From NCBI GenBank assembly GCA_913061275.1, contig CAJXSR010000001.1:221670-285669 (forward strand): 64,000 bases of DNA. Direction: 5' to 3'. Below the pieces are notes generated by a model, which was not told where the DNA came from, did no database searches, and saw nothing but the letters and a program-made list of their open reading frames with translations. The DNA comes from an uncultured Paracoccaceae bacterium (GTDB lineage: Bacteria; Pseudomonadota; Alphaproteobacteria; Rhodobacterales; Rhodobacteraceae). Shown here in pieces: positions 1-7,936 of the stretch; position 1 is the stretch's first letter; each line of letters opens with the position of its first letter. Both the position numbers and the translations under genes were made by a program.

Positions 1-140
1 TGTGGTTTTTTATAAAGGTTAGCTAACGGAGTTATTATTGATTTCTGCGTGCCTTGAACAAACGCTACCCCATCTACATGACCTTGCAAGCTGCTATGAG
101 CAACATGCCCGTTGCAAAGATATAATCGACGATCAGTCAT
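1..140 (-). CDS. NlpC/P60 family cell-wall hydrolase, N-terminal part only
   Basis: Reading leftward from the ATG at 138-140, 46 codons are open to the window edge. The start (MTDRRLYLCNGHVAH, later PLANLYKKP) resembles the beginning of the SH3-plus-NlpC/P60 peptidases that commonly follow a leucyl aminopeptidase in Rhodobacterales. The start codon overlaps the stop of the upstream peptidase gene in the string ATGACTGA, so the two are probably translationally coupled. The catalytic Cys/His domain would lie outside the window, so the assignment rests on the N-terminal pattern and on synteny. Confidence 0.6.
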   Translation of the reverse strand, partial: MTDRRLYLCNGHVAHSSLQGHVDGVAFVQGTQKSIITPLANLYKKP

Positions 141-1524
141 GGCAGTGTCTTTCTTCAATCACGCGCAATATAGCCCTGATCGATTGGCACGCACCACCAT
201 GTGTGCGCCCAGGTTTGGCAACGGGCGTCCAACCGTAAAGATCAAGATGCACAAATTCATCTGCATGCTCCACAAAGCGGCGCAGAAATAATGCGGCAGT
301 TATCGCACCGCCAAAACCCCCTTTTGGGGCATTATCCAGATCAGCCACATCAGGTTCTATAATCGGTTCATAAGGGTCCCAAAACGGCAATCGCCACACT
401 GGATCAGTCTCTGAAACCGATGCATTGGAAATAGCGTTTGCCAAGCTGTCACTATCGGTAAAAAACGGTGGCACATCTGGCCCAAGAGCTACGCGTGCCG
501 CACCTGTAAGTGTTGCCATGCAAACAATAAAATCAGGGCTTTCTTCATCGGCTAAAGTTAATGCATCTGCCAAGACCAGCCGCCCTTCGGCATCTGTATT
601 GTTAATCTCTACAGTCAGGCCTTTGCGCGATGTCAGCACATCTTGTGGGCGAAATGCCCCCGCAGAAATAGAGTTTTCAACCGCAGGTACCAGCAGGCGC
701 AAACGCACCTTCAACTTTAATGCCATAATTAAATGCGCAAGCCCCATCGCATTGGCAGAGCCGCCCATATCTTTCTTCATCAATCCCATCGAAGAGCCAG
801 GCTTTATGTTTAGCCCGCCCGTATCAAAGCACACGCCTTTGCCCACAAGTGTCACTTTAGGGTCGGTGTCATTTCCCCATGTCATATCCAGCAATCGTGG
901 CTGTTGGTCGGATGCACGCCCAACCGCGTGGATCATTGGAAAATTGTTTTCCAACAGGGCGTCGCCCTTGATAACAGATACTTTGGCATCGTGTTCACCG
1001 CCCAGTTTTCGAAAAGCTGCCTCTAGCGCATCTGGCCCCATATCGGATGCAGGTGTATTGATTAGGTCGCGGGTTAAAAATTCGGCCGTTGCTAATGCTT
1101 CCACTCTTTCAGCGTTAATAGAAGTATCGGGTTTTAATCTGGCTAGTGAGCCTGATTTTGTTTTGTAACGGTCAAATGCATATTGCGCTAACAACCATGA
1201 TAAACTGGCCTCATGCAATTCTGACTGTTCCAACCCAGAGCCAAATTCATAAACCGCCTCTGGCAGTTTTGCAGCAATAGATGCAGCCCAATACCGACCT
1301 TTGGAATGGTCACTTGCCTGCCCCCAACCAGCCAATACGCGCGTTATATTTCCGCCAGTATCGGGCAACGTTAAAACTTGCCCTAAAGCTGCGGTAAACC
1401 CATTGGATTTTACCCATGCATTGATTTGGCCGGACTTATCAGAAAGCCAAGTATCTAGGCCATCTGCTTTGATGAAATCAATCGGAATGGCATCTTGGGA
1501 ATTGCCTGCGAATTTGGCCTGCAT
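133..1524 (-). CDS. Leucyl aminopeptidase family protein (peptidase M17)
   Basis: This 463-residue protein is a cytosolic two-metal aminopeptidase of the M17 (PepA) family, which removes N-terminal residues from peptides. The metal and active-site signatures are present in order: GKGVCFDTGGLNIKP near residue 226, KKDMGGSA near 250, and NNTDAEGRLVLADAL near 308, the last being the family hallmark. The length fits the shorter alphaproteobacterial members. It overlaps the NlpC/P60 start by eight bases, suggesting a peptide or peptidoglycan turnover operon. The family is certain; the exact substrate is not. Confidence 0.93.
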   Translation of the reverse strand: MQAKFAGNSQDAIPIDFIKADGLDTWLSDKSGQINAWVKSNGFTAALGQVLTLPDTGGNITRVLAGWGQASDHSKGRYWAASIAAKLPEAVYEFGSGLEQSELHEASLSWLLAQYAFDRYKTKSGSLARLKPDTSINAERVEALATAEFLTRDLINTPASDMGPDALEAAFRKLGGEHDAKVSVIKGDALLENNFPMIHAVGRASDQQPRLLDMTWGNDTDPKVTLVGKGVCFDTGGLNIKPGSSMGLMKKDMGGSANAMGLAHLIMALKLKVRLRLLVPAVENSISAGAFRPQDVLTSRKGLTVEINNTDAEGRLVLADALTLADEESPDFIVCMATLTGAARVALGPDVPPFFTDSDSLANAISNASVSETDPVWRLPFWDPYEPIIEPDVADLDNAPKGGFGGAITAALFLRRFVEHADEFVHLDLYGWTPVAKPGRTHGGACQSIRAILRVIEERHCHD

Positions 1525-1592
1525 TGGGGTGCTCCTGCGTTTGGCTTTTTGACAACCCTAACCAATATTACCCCAGCTTCAAGTATAAGCCT

Positions 1593-1991
1593 TTATTGAT
1601 CCATCAAAACCCGGGGAAGTTCAGCCAACTGAAATAAACTGGCCTCACCCAAACATATCATTCTATGGCAAATGGTAGGGGCTATAGCATAATCATTTTG
1701 TGCAAGGGCATCTGCTAAATATCCCGCAACGGTCGCAAGACTATCTAACCCAACCTGCGGACTAAGCAACTTTAAACTGTTTGTGGGGCGCCTTGCTGTT
1801 TGCCAGTCCTTTTCATGAACGGCTAACTCCAACTGGCAAAGTTTGTCGGAAACCTCGAATAAGACACGTTCAAATACACGTAAACCTTGACCTGTGCCTA
1901 ATTCAGAAAACAAAATGCGAATTTCTGGATAATTCAATTTTGGTGTTTCCATTGATCGAAACACGATAATATCTGCCATAATAAGTACCAC
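1593..1991 (-). CDS. Hypothetical protein, Hpt-like helical bundle without the phospho-histidine
   Basis: A 132-residue protein resembling a conserved Rhodobacterales hypothetical family. Its second half has the spacing of a histidine phosphotransfer domain (a helix with TNSLKLLSPQVG, then LATVAGYLADAL), but an Asn stands where the phospho-accepting His would be expected, so phosphotransfer is unlikely. The GTG at 1991 has a GGGAAG ribosome site six bases upstream; an ATG at 1979 (MADIIVF) is the alternative. The resemblance to Hpt is by eye and the function is unknown. Confidence 0.5.
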   Translation of the reverse strand: MVLIMADIIVFRSMETPKLNYPEIRILFSELGTGQGLRVFERVLFEVSDKLCQLELAVHEKDWQTARRPTNSLKLLSPQVGLDSLATVAGYLADALAQNDYAIAPTICHRMICLGEASLFQLAELPRVLMDQ

Positions 1992-2117
1992 TCGTAACTT
2001 CCCAAAAGGTAATCTAGCCGAAATGTAGAAAATATTTCCTAATCAAACCGTACGCAGGCCTTGTATTGTGCTGACAAATCTAGGAAAATTAGGTACACAT
2101 GGGAATTAAGTGCAGCT

Positions 2118-2771
2118 ATGGATTACATCAAACCTTTACCCTCATTTCTGGCAAATCGGTATCACGGTTGGCGGGCAACCCAGTTTCAGGAAAACAAAGC
2201 GTGGTTTGCCAAATTGGTCGACAGTGGTCAGCATCCGCGCACGATGGTTATATCGTGCTGTGATAGCCGTATGCATGTCACTTCGGTTTTTGGTGCGGAA
2301 ACGGGCGAATTTTTCATCCACCGCAACATTGCTAATCTTGTGCCAAAGTTTGCCCCTGATGGCGATCACCACGGCACTTCTGCGGCTGTGGAATATGCAG
2401 TTAAATCATTGGGTGTTACAAATATAATGGTCATCGGTCATTCGCATTGCGGTGGCGTAAACGGATGCCATGATATGTGTTCGGGTAACGCACCTGAACT
2501 TGAAGATAAAACCAGCTTTGTTGGCCGCTGGATGGAAATTTTACGCGAGGGCTATGAACGTGTTGCCGCACAAGGTGGCACACGCGAAGAACAAATACGC
2601 GCGCTAGAACACGAGTGTGTTTTGGTGTCTTTGGAAAACCTAATGACATTCCCGTTTATCAAAGAACGCGTTGATACAGAAGAGCTGGCTTTGCACGGGC
2701 TTTGGATGGATATTCGGGGCGGCGGGCTGGAAGCATATAATCCGAAAAGTAACGGGTTCGAACAAATCTAA
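2118..2771 (+). CDS. Beta-class carbonic anhydrase
   Basis: This enzyme interconverts CO2 and bicarbonate. The zinc ligands and catalytic pair of the beta class are visible: CCDSR near residue 47 and GHSHCGG near residue 107. At 217 residues from ATG 2118 (MDYIKPLPSF) the protein has normal length. An upstream in-frame extension to 2061 adds residues not typical of the family, so 2118 is preferred. The gene ends tail to tail with the glycosyltransferase, overlapping it by four bases. Confidence 0.92.
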   Translation: MDYIKPLPSFLANRYHGWRATQFQENKAWFAKLVDSGQHPRTMVISCCDSRMHVTSVFGAETGEFFIHRNIANLVPKFAPDGDHHGTSAAVEYAVKSLGVTNIMVIGHSHCGGVNGCHDMCSGNAPELEDKTSFVGRWMEILREGYERVAAQGGTREEQIRALEHECVLVSLENLMTFPFIKERVDTEELALHGLWMDIRGGGLEAYNPKSNGFEQI

Positions 2772-3625
2772 TCTGTTTCAGGGGTGATTTTTGCTAATGC
2801 GGCATAACTTTTTACCTTAAGCGATTTGATGAATGGAAACCGTGTAGAAACATCCTTGTTTGTCTTCCAATCGGTTACTTCTTTCCACCGAACAGATTGT
2901 TCTACCCGCGAGTCGTTAACATCGCTTAGCGTTCTTATGTACATCAGGTTTTCATCATCACGTATGAAGCCAAACCGTTTTGGTGCAGCTTTGTGACTAA
3001 TACCAAATATGTTTTTTTGCGAAGATGTGCCGATCATTGTTAGGCCAAGATTTATAAAGATGTATTTATGGGCCCATAATAGCGGTTTTTTATCCCGTAA
3101 ACTAAGGGCATATCCACGCGGGAAGGTTATAAAATAGGGTAACTTATCAACATCCAGTGTTCCTTGTGACTGTAAGTTGGTCAAATGTGTTTTAAGGTTC
3201 GCAATAAAATCAGTTGAAAGCGCATCATCATCATCCAACACAACTTGGGCTACAGGGTGGTCTGCGCCTGCAATGTTTTTGATTGCCCAAGCTTGGTATC
3301 TACGGACATATGCGGGTGGTCCAAACCCTATTGTAAAACGGCTTTCATCCAGATGCTTTGTGCAAAGCTCAACAAGCTTCTCTTTCGCCCAATCGGGCAT
3401 AAGCTTGCTGGATAAAACGTAATAATGAAAATCTTGATCGGTTTGGGCTTTTAGGCAAGGCAGTGTGATGTTTTCAAACAACCAAAACCGTTTAAGTAAT
3501 CTGTTTTTATCAAACAGATCATCTGGATTATCGGAGTAATCACTTTTCCACCCCGACTTTCCGAAAAAAGAAAATCGCGTGGAAATTAGAACTTTAGGTA
3601 TATCAGTAGCCAGTTTTCCGCCCAT
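2768..3625 (-). CDS. Putative rhamnosyltransferase-type glycosyltransferase
   Basis: A 285-residue protein resembling the Rhamno_transf family of putative rhamnosyltransferases. It has an N-terminal segment VLISTRFSFFGKSGW, a central VVLDDDDALSTDFI whose Asp-rich run is the likely metal/nucleotide-sugar site, and the LPCLKAQTDQDFHYYVLSS stretch common in these proteins. It probably transfers a sugar to a surface polysaccharide or glycolipid. There is no signal peptide and no other polysaccharide gene nearby. Acceptor and donor cannot be read from the sequence. Confidence 0.68.
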   Translation of the reverse strand: MGGKLATDIPKVLISTRFSFFGKSGWKSDYSDNPDDLFDKNRLLKRFWLFENITLPCLKAQTDQDFHYYVLSSKLMPDWAKEKLVELCTKHLDESRFTIGFGPPAYVRRYQAWAIKNIAGADHPVAQVVLDDDDALSTDFIANLKTHLTNLQSQGTLDVDKLPYFITFPRGYALSLRDKKPLLWAHKYIFINLGLTMIGTSSQKNIFGISHKAAPKRFGFIRDDENLMYIRTLSDVNDSRVEQSVRWKEVTDWKTNKDVSTRFPFIKSLKVKSYAALAKITPETD

Positions 3626-3863
3626 TTGTTTTCTATGTTAACTTACTGTTGTAATTGAATCATTTCGTCGGGTTAATAGCAACATTATAATAGAACTGAC
3701 GTAGTTTTAACATACGATCATCATCGAAACGTAGTTGATGTAATATGTAAACCTTTCCTTTAATAGGCATCTATCCACTTATTTTGGTAGGTTATTTTCA
3801 AAATCTTTGGGTTTACTGAAAACATGCTATCCTGCTTATGGTTCGGTTATAAAAGGCATTGCC

Positions 3864-4430
3864 ATGCAAATTGTAAAACGCATTTCCGTGAGTGTTTTAA
3901 TTTTGGTTACTACGCTTATTGTAATCGCATATATGTTGCCACGCACAGTTTCAGTTGAACGTAGCATCGTGATTAATGCGGCCCCTGATAAAATATTTCC
4001 GCTGGTGAACAACCAGAAAAATGGTGCGCAATGGTCGCCGTGGTTATCACGTGACCCGAATGTGCAGGTTACCTATTCGGGCCCCGATGCAGGTGTTGGC
4101 AGTAAAATGGAATGGGCATCTGATAACCCGAATGTGGGCAATGGATCAGCGACGATTATCGGTAGTGTGGAAAATGAAAGCATTAAGACCGCACTGGATT
4201 TTGGCGGTGAAGGAACTGCGGACGCATGGTTTAGTTTTGCGGCACAGGATCAATCCACAAAGGTTACATGGGGTTTCACAATGGACACTGGCCTAAATCC
4301 CATAAATCGCTGGATGGGTGTGATGATGGATAAATGGGTTGGCGGTGATTATGCGCTGGGTTTGGCGAATTTGAAAGCTTTGGTAGAAGGGCACTTTTGC
4401 ATTAACTTGAGCAAGACGCAATCTGGCTAG
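3864..4430 (+). CDS. SRPBCC (polyketide cyclase/START-like) family protein with IS-derived C-terminus
   Basis: The protein begins with one hydrophobic segment (about residues 8-24, likely a signal anchor). A helix-grip ligand-binding domain follows (SIVINAAPDKIFPLVNNQ, then WSPWLSRDPNV), as in SRPBCC proteins, with a typical ending around LGLANLKALVEG. The ATG at 3864 has AAAAGG eight bases upstream; an in-frame start at 3807 is less likely. The last dozen codons and the stop (HFCINLSKTQSG) lie inside the terminal repeat and end of an IS6-family remnant, so the natural C-terminus has been replaced. Ligand and role are unknown. Confidence 0.75.
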   Translation: MQIVKRISVSVLILVTTLIVIAYMLPRTVSVERSIVINAAPDKIFPLVNNQKNGAQWSPWLSRDPNVQVTYSGPDAGVGSKMEWASDNPNVGNGSATIIGSVENESIKTALDFGGEGTADAWFSFAAQDQSTKVTWGFTMDTGLNPINRWMGVMMDKWVGGDYALGLANLKALVEGHFCINLSKTQSG

Positions 4431-4789
4431 AAGCCTAGCGAGTTTAGGCCGCCATACCGAACAACTTATACAGATGCTCAATCTCGCCGAGTTGTCCTGG
4501 ATTAAGTTGATGAATGTGGTTGTTCTTGGTTGCGATTGGTTTCTATACCTTGAAGCGTGGCTTTAGTCGTTCGCAATGTTATAAAGCCACGCATGGGATT
4601 AAGCAGTTTCGTCAAAGCCGAATGATCCCCCTGGATCTGGTTGAACATATGTTTCCGATCGACGTGGCGGATTTTATCACCAGGGGGGGTCACGGTGTCG
4701 GTTGAATTTCGCCAAAACCTTGCGGCTTTGACACCCCGTCGCGCGGTCAAGCGGAAATCGATAAATCGGATGCTTAATGTAACAGTGCC
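4390..4789 (-). mobile_element. Decayed IS6-family (IS26-like) insertion sequence
   Basis: About 400 bp bounded by terminal repeats of the IS6 type: GGCACTTTTGCATTAAC at 4390 and, inverted, TTAATGTAACAGTGCC ending at 4789. On the minus strand it encodes recognisable transposase pieces: RFIDFRLTARRGVKAARFW, then IRHVDRKHMFNQIQGDHSA and LLNPMRGFITLRTTKATLQG. The N-terminal helix-turn-helix and the first catalytic Asp are missing and the middle is deleted, so it is dead. No matching 8-bp target duplication is visible at the two ends. It supplies the stop codon of the SRPBCC gene. A stretch of about 75 bp is nearly identical to the remnant at 41.9-42.2 kb. Confidence 0.85.
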
Positions 4790-4796
4790 ATTTAAT

Positions 4797-5609
4797 TTAA
4801 CAAATTTTGGTTCCAAAAATCCCTCGTTCACTATCTTGTTCTGAACGCTTGATTCGTCTCTTTGAAAACTTGAGGCCCTTACGTAATTCTGCATCGGAAG
4901 TAAGGGCTGGGTAGTTCAGCTTTTCTTTGGAAAGCAAAACACCTCTTGCACCTGTGGAGCCGTCAAACTGGTAAATGTACATGGTTTCCCATGATGTATG
5001 CCCACCGTCGTGCAAGTTTTGGATGTCGGAAACAAAGTTATGACATTGTAGATTTTCCATCAGAAACACGTATTTGTTGGCCATAGCGAACATATTGGAC
5101 AATGCCACAAAATGGCTCACAGCAGTGTGGACGTGCATTATGACAGCTTGGCTGTACACAAGGTCAGCACGTGGCCAAAATCGCGAATACGGCATGGTAG
5201 CATCTAAGACACCAAACGTATCTGAAAGGTCTGGGTGCCTCTTTTGGGCCAGCGCGATCTGTGAATCTCCACGGTCACTGCCTGATGTTTGAATGTCTGG
5301 GAAGACGATATTGGCATTGGCAACATGGTCCCCCGCCCCACATCCTATCTCATGGACTGTTTCAGGTTGTAACTGGCCAATCACTTCAAGGATCGCTGAG
5401 TGGTTTGGATGGATCCCTCGGTCTTTCGTGCTCAGAATGCCGGTGCTGCGATCGAAGGTCAGATCATCAGGCCCCGCTATCGTCAGGAATTTAGATTCAA
5501 TATCGTTTTTAAGGCGTCTATGGTAGCTATCGTCCGTGTAGTTTTCCCAATCAAAATCATCGTCATAGTATTTTCTGTTCTTGTAATTCAATCGTTTCAG
5601 TAAGCTCAT
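4797..5609 (-). CDS. Class I SAM-dependent methyltransferase
   Basis: A 270-residue protein with a clear Rossmann SAM site: motif I VHEIGCGAGDHVANA around residue 93, then an acidic turn in SGSDRGDSQIALAQ, and DLVYSQAVIMHVHT as motif IV. The N-terminal 80 residues are charged and unassigned. The substrate is unknown. The stop codon at 4797 lies only eight bases from the IS6 remnant, so this gene and the SRPBCC gene may have been brought together by IS-mediated rearrangement. The C-terminal tail could have been altered by the same event. Confidence 0.78.
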   Translation of the reverse strand: MSLLKRLNYKNRKYYDDDFDWENYTDDSYHRRLKNDIESKFLTIAGPDDLTFDRSTGILSTKDRGIHPNHSAILEVIGQLQPETVHEIGCGAGDHVANANIVFPDIQTSGSDRGDSQIALAQKRHPDLSDTFGVLDATMPYSRFWPRADLVYSQAVIMHVHTAVSHFVALSNMFAMANKYVFLMENLQCHNFVSDIQNLHDGGHTSWETMYIYQFDGSTGARGVLLSKEKLNYPALTSDAELRKGLKFSKRRIKRSEQDSERGIFGTKIC

Positions 5610-5715
5610 AGCCCTTGCACCACCCTAGCAATTTTTGATCCTTCGTTGGGTTAATTACAGGAGTGGTGTTGGCTTTTCAATGGGGAAGAATTCTCCAATC
5701 AGAATACTTGTAAAT

Positions 5716-5740
5716 GGTAGGGTGGGCTTCAGCCCATCAC
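5716..5740. repeat. Short GTGGGCT-AGCCCA hairpin
   Basis: The string GTGGGCTTCAGCCCAT at about 5722-5737, within GTAGGGTGGGCTTCAGCCCA, forms a compact hairpin just downstream of the asd stop codon. Similar GGGTGGGCTTCAGCCC elements are frequent intergenic repeats in proteobacteria. A weak relative (GTGGGCTACGCCCAT) lies near 47667. It may also serve as the 3-prime end of the asd transcript, but there is no strong T-tract. Confidence 0.4.
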
Positions 5741-5753
5741 TACTTAAGTAAAA

Positions 5754-6776
5754 TCACCCTTTTTTCAAAACCTTCCGCCCCAACAGCTCTGCGATTTGAA
5801 CTGCGTTTAACGCAGCCCCTTTGCGCAGGTTGTCAGATACGCACCACAGGTTGATACCGTTATCAATCGTGCTGTCTTGACGGATCCGGCTGATGTATGT
5901 GGCGTATTCACCAACGCATTCCGCAGGTGTCATATAACCACCGTCTTCGCGTTTATCGATAACCATGATGCCAGGGGCTTCACGTAGAATGTCGCGCGCT
6001 TCGTCTTCATCAAGAAAATCTTCAAACTCAATATTTATAGCTTCTGAATGGCCGACAAAAACAGGTACGCGTACACAAGTGGCCGTTACCTTGATTTTTG
6101 TATCAACGATCTTCTTGGTTTCGGCGACCATTTTCCACTCTTCTTTGGTGGTGCCGTCTTCCATGAACACATCAATATGCGGGATCACGTTGAACGCAAT
6201 ATCTTTGGGATAAACTTTTGCAGCCACTTCTTGACCTGGTACATATTTACCTTTGGTTTGGTTCCACAACTCTTCGATGGCTGCTTTACCTGAGCCTGAA
6301 ACAGACTGGTAAGTTGATACCACAACACGCTTGATAGTCGCGCGATCATGCAAGGGTTTTAACGCCACAACCATCTGTGCAGTTGAACAGTTAGGGTTGG
6401 CGATGATGTTCTTTTTAGAATAACCCATGATCGCTTCAGGGTTACATTCCGGTACGATCAACGGTACATCCGGATCGTAACGATATAAAGAAGAGTTATC
6501 GATCACAACACAGCCAGCTGCAGCCGCTATCGGCGCATATTGTTTTGTTGCATCAGAGCCAACAGCGAACAAAGCCATATCCCAACCCGTAAAATCGAAA
6601 GTGTCCAAATCCTTCGTCTTCAACGTCTTGTCACCAAAGCTACATTCTGTTCCCAATGAATTGCGGCTTGCTAGCACTTCAATTTCATCAATCGGGAACT
6701 GGCGTTCCTCAAGAATATTCAGCATTTCGCGGCCTACGTTGCCAGTAGCACCCACGACGACAATACGGTAACCCAT
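5754..6776 (-). CDS. asd: Aspartate-semialdehyde dehydrogenase
   Basis: Asd reduces aspartyl phosphate to aspartate semialdehyde with NADPH, the branch point for lysine/diaminopimelate, threonine and methionine. The N-terminus has the Rossmann motif VVGATGNVGREML. The catalytic Cys is in NPNCSTAQMVVAL near residue 129, followed by STYQSVSGSGKAA, which is typical of the Gram-negative type. At 340 residues the length is normal. The gene stands alone on the minus strand with its own upstream gap. Confidence 0.96.
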   Translation of the reverse strand: MGYRIVVVGATGNVGREMLNILEERQFPIDEIEVLASRNSLGTECSFGDKTLKTKDLDTFDFTGWDMALFAVGSDATKQYAPIAAAAGCVVIDNSSLYRYDPDVPLIVPECNPEAIMGYSKKNIIANPNCSTAQMVVALKPLHDRATIKRVVVSTYQSVSGSGKAAIEELWNQTKGKYVPGQEVAAKVYPKDIAFNVIPHIDVFMEDGTTKEEWKMVAETKKIVDTKIKVTATCVRVPVFVGHSEAINIEFEDFLDEDEARDILREAPGIMVIDKREDGGYMTPAECVGEYATYISRIRQDSTIDNGINLWCVSDNLRKGAALNAVQIAELLGRKVLKKG

Positions 6777-6910
6777 GTTCAGGTCTCCTTAGTTAAAGTT
6801 TGGACATGTTCCCAAAGGGAACGCGCGGGCTATAGCGCATGTGCGCAGCATTGTGAAATGGCAAAACATTAAAATAGTGCTATTGTGTTGCAAAAGACGA
6901 AGGAAAACAG

Positions 6911-7264
6911 ATGAAATTTACCCTAACAGCCATGTTCACGCTGTTTTATACCATATCTGCCTATGCCAATTCCCCCGAAGTGGTTGCAGTGACCGCCAAT
7001 AAATCTGGCGACACATGGGGATTCTCTGTCACCTTGAAACATACAGATGTTGGCTGGGATCACTATGCCGACGGATGGGGTGTGTATCTGGCAGATGGCA
7101 CTGAACTGGGCTACCGCGTTCTGGCGCATCCGCATGTGAATGAACAACCGTTCACCCGTTCCCTTGGCGGGGTCACTATACCGAAAGGCACAAAGTCAGT
7201 GATTATCCGCCCGCATGATAAGGTGCACGGATGGGGCGAAGATTATACTGTCATACTGAAATGA
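6911..7264 (+). CDS. Small secreted protein of unknown function
   Basis: A 117-residue protein with a cleavable signal peptide (MKFTLTAMFTLFYTISAYA, probable cut after the AYA). A compact mature domain follows, rich in Trp, Gly and His (WGFSVTLKHTDVGWDHYADGWGVYL), that looks beta-sheet based. An AAGACGAAGGAAAAC stretch just upstream provides a ribosome site. Its stop overlaps the start of the next methyltransferase gene as ATGA, so the two are cotranslated. I do not recognise a named family; a periplasmic location is inferred. Confidence 0.6.
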   Translation: MKFTLTAMFTLFYTISAYANSPEVVAVTANKSGDTWGFSVTLKHTDVGWDHYADGWGVYLADGTELGYRVLAHPHVNEQPFTRSLGGVTIPKGTKSVIIRPHDKVHGWGEDYTVILK

Positions 7265-7899
7265 CCAAAACCCCAACCGAATTGCTGGAAGGTGCTTATG
7301 ACCTGCAAGATGCGCAGGACAACATTGCCTATTACAAAGATTTCGCAACGCAATACGATGCGGGGTTTGCCGATGCGATGGGGTATAATACGCCCTGTGC
7401 ATTGGCAGAAACCTACCACAAATTAGCAACTGAAACCGACACGCCAATAGCCGATATCGGCTGTGGCACAGGACTGGTCGCCCAAGCACTAAGCCTGCCT
7501 AAAGACGCCATTGATGGCTATGATATTTCGCCTGAAATGTTGGATAAAGCCCGCGAAAAGCATCTGTACCGCGCGTTATACACTGCTAATCTGAAACAAT
7601 CTTTGGATGCTTATCCCAACAATTACGGCGCCCTGATTTCCGTAGGTACATTTACCTTGGGCCATTTGGGGCCACAGGATTTTGGCAACCTTCTAATCTT
7701 ACTGCGCACAGGTGGGTTGATCTGCATCACTATCAGTGTCGCGCATTTCAAAGCACAGGGCTTTGCTGCATTTTTGGACGGGTTACACGGGTCAGGTAAA
7801 ATTACCGCCCCGCAAATTCACACAGTACCGATTTATGTTGATAAAACCCACGACCACACCAATGACAAAGCCCATATTCTAAGTTTTCGTAAAGCTTAG
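7261..7899 (+). CDS. Class I SAM-dependent methyltransferase (UbiE/BioC-like)
   Basis: A 212-residue methyltransferase with motif I IADIGCGTGLVAQALSLP near residue 65, the acidic turn in GYDISPEMLDKARE, and a motif IV region ALISVGTFTLGHLG. The ATG at 7261 overlaps the stop of the secreted-protein gene (ATGA). The substrate is unknown. It precedes the indolepyruvate oxidoreductase by 37 bases on the same strand and may share its transcript. Confidence 0.8.
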   Translation: MTKTPTELLEGAYDLQDAQDNIAYYKDFATQYDAGFADAMGYNTPCALAETYHKLATETDTPIADIGCGTGLVAQALSLPKDAIDGYDISPEMLDKAREKHLYRALYTANLKQSLDAYPNNYGALISVGTFTLGHLGPQDFGNLLILLRTGGLICITISVAHFKAQGFAAFLDGLHGSGKITAPQIHTVPIYVDKTHDHTNDKAHILSFRKA

Positions 7900-7936
7900 C
7901 CCTTGCCGTTCCGCGCCCTGTCTGTAATCTGTTCCA

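Noticed and set aside
425..1168. Long plus-strand open frame opposite the leucyl aminopeptidase gene
   Set aside because: It is an antisense shadow of a gene with complete M17 motifs; its own translation is Ser/Ala-rich and shows no family pattern.
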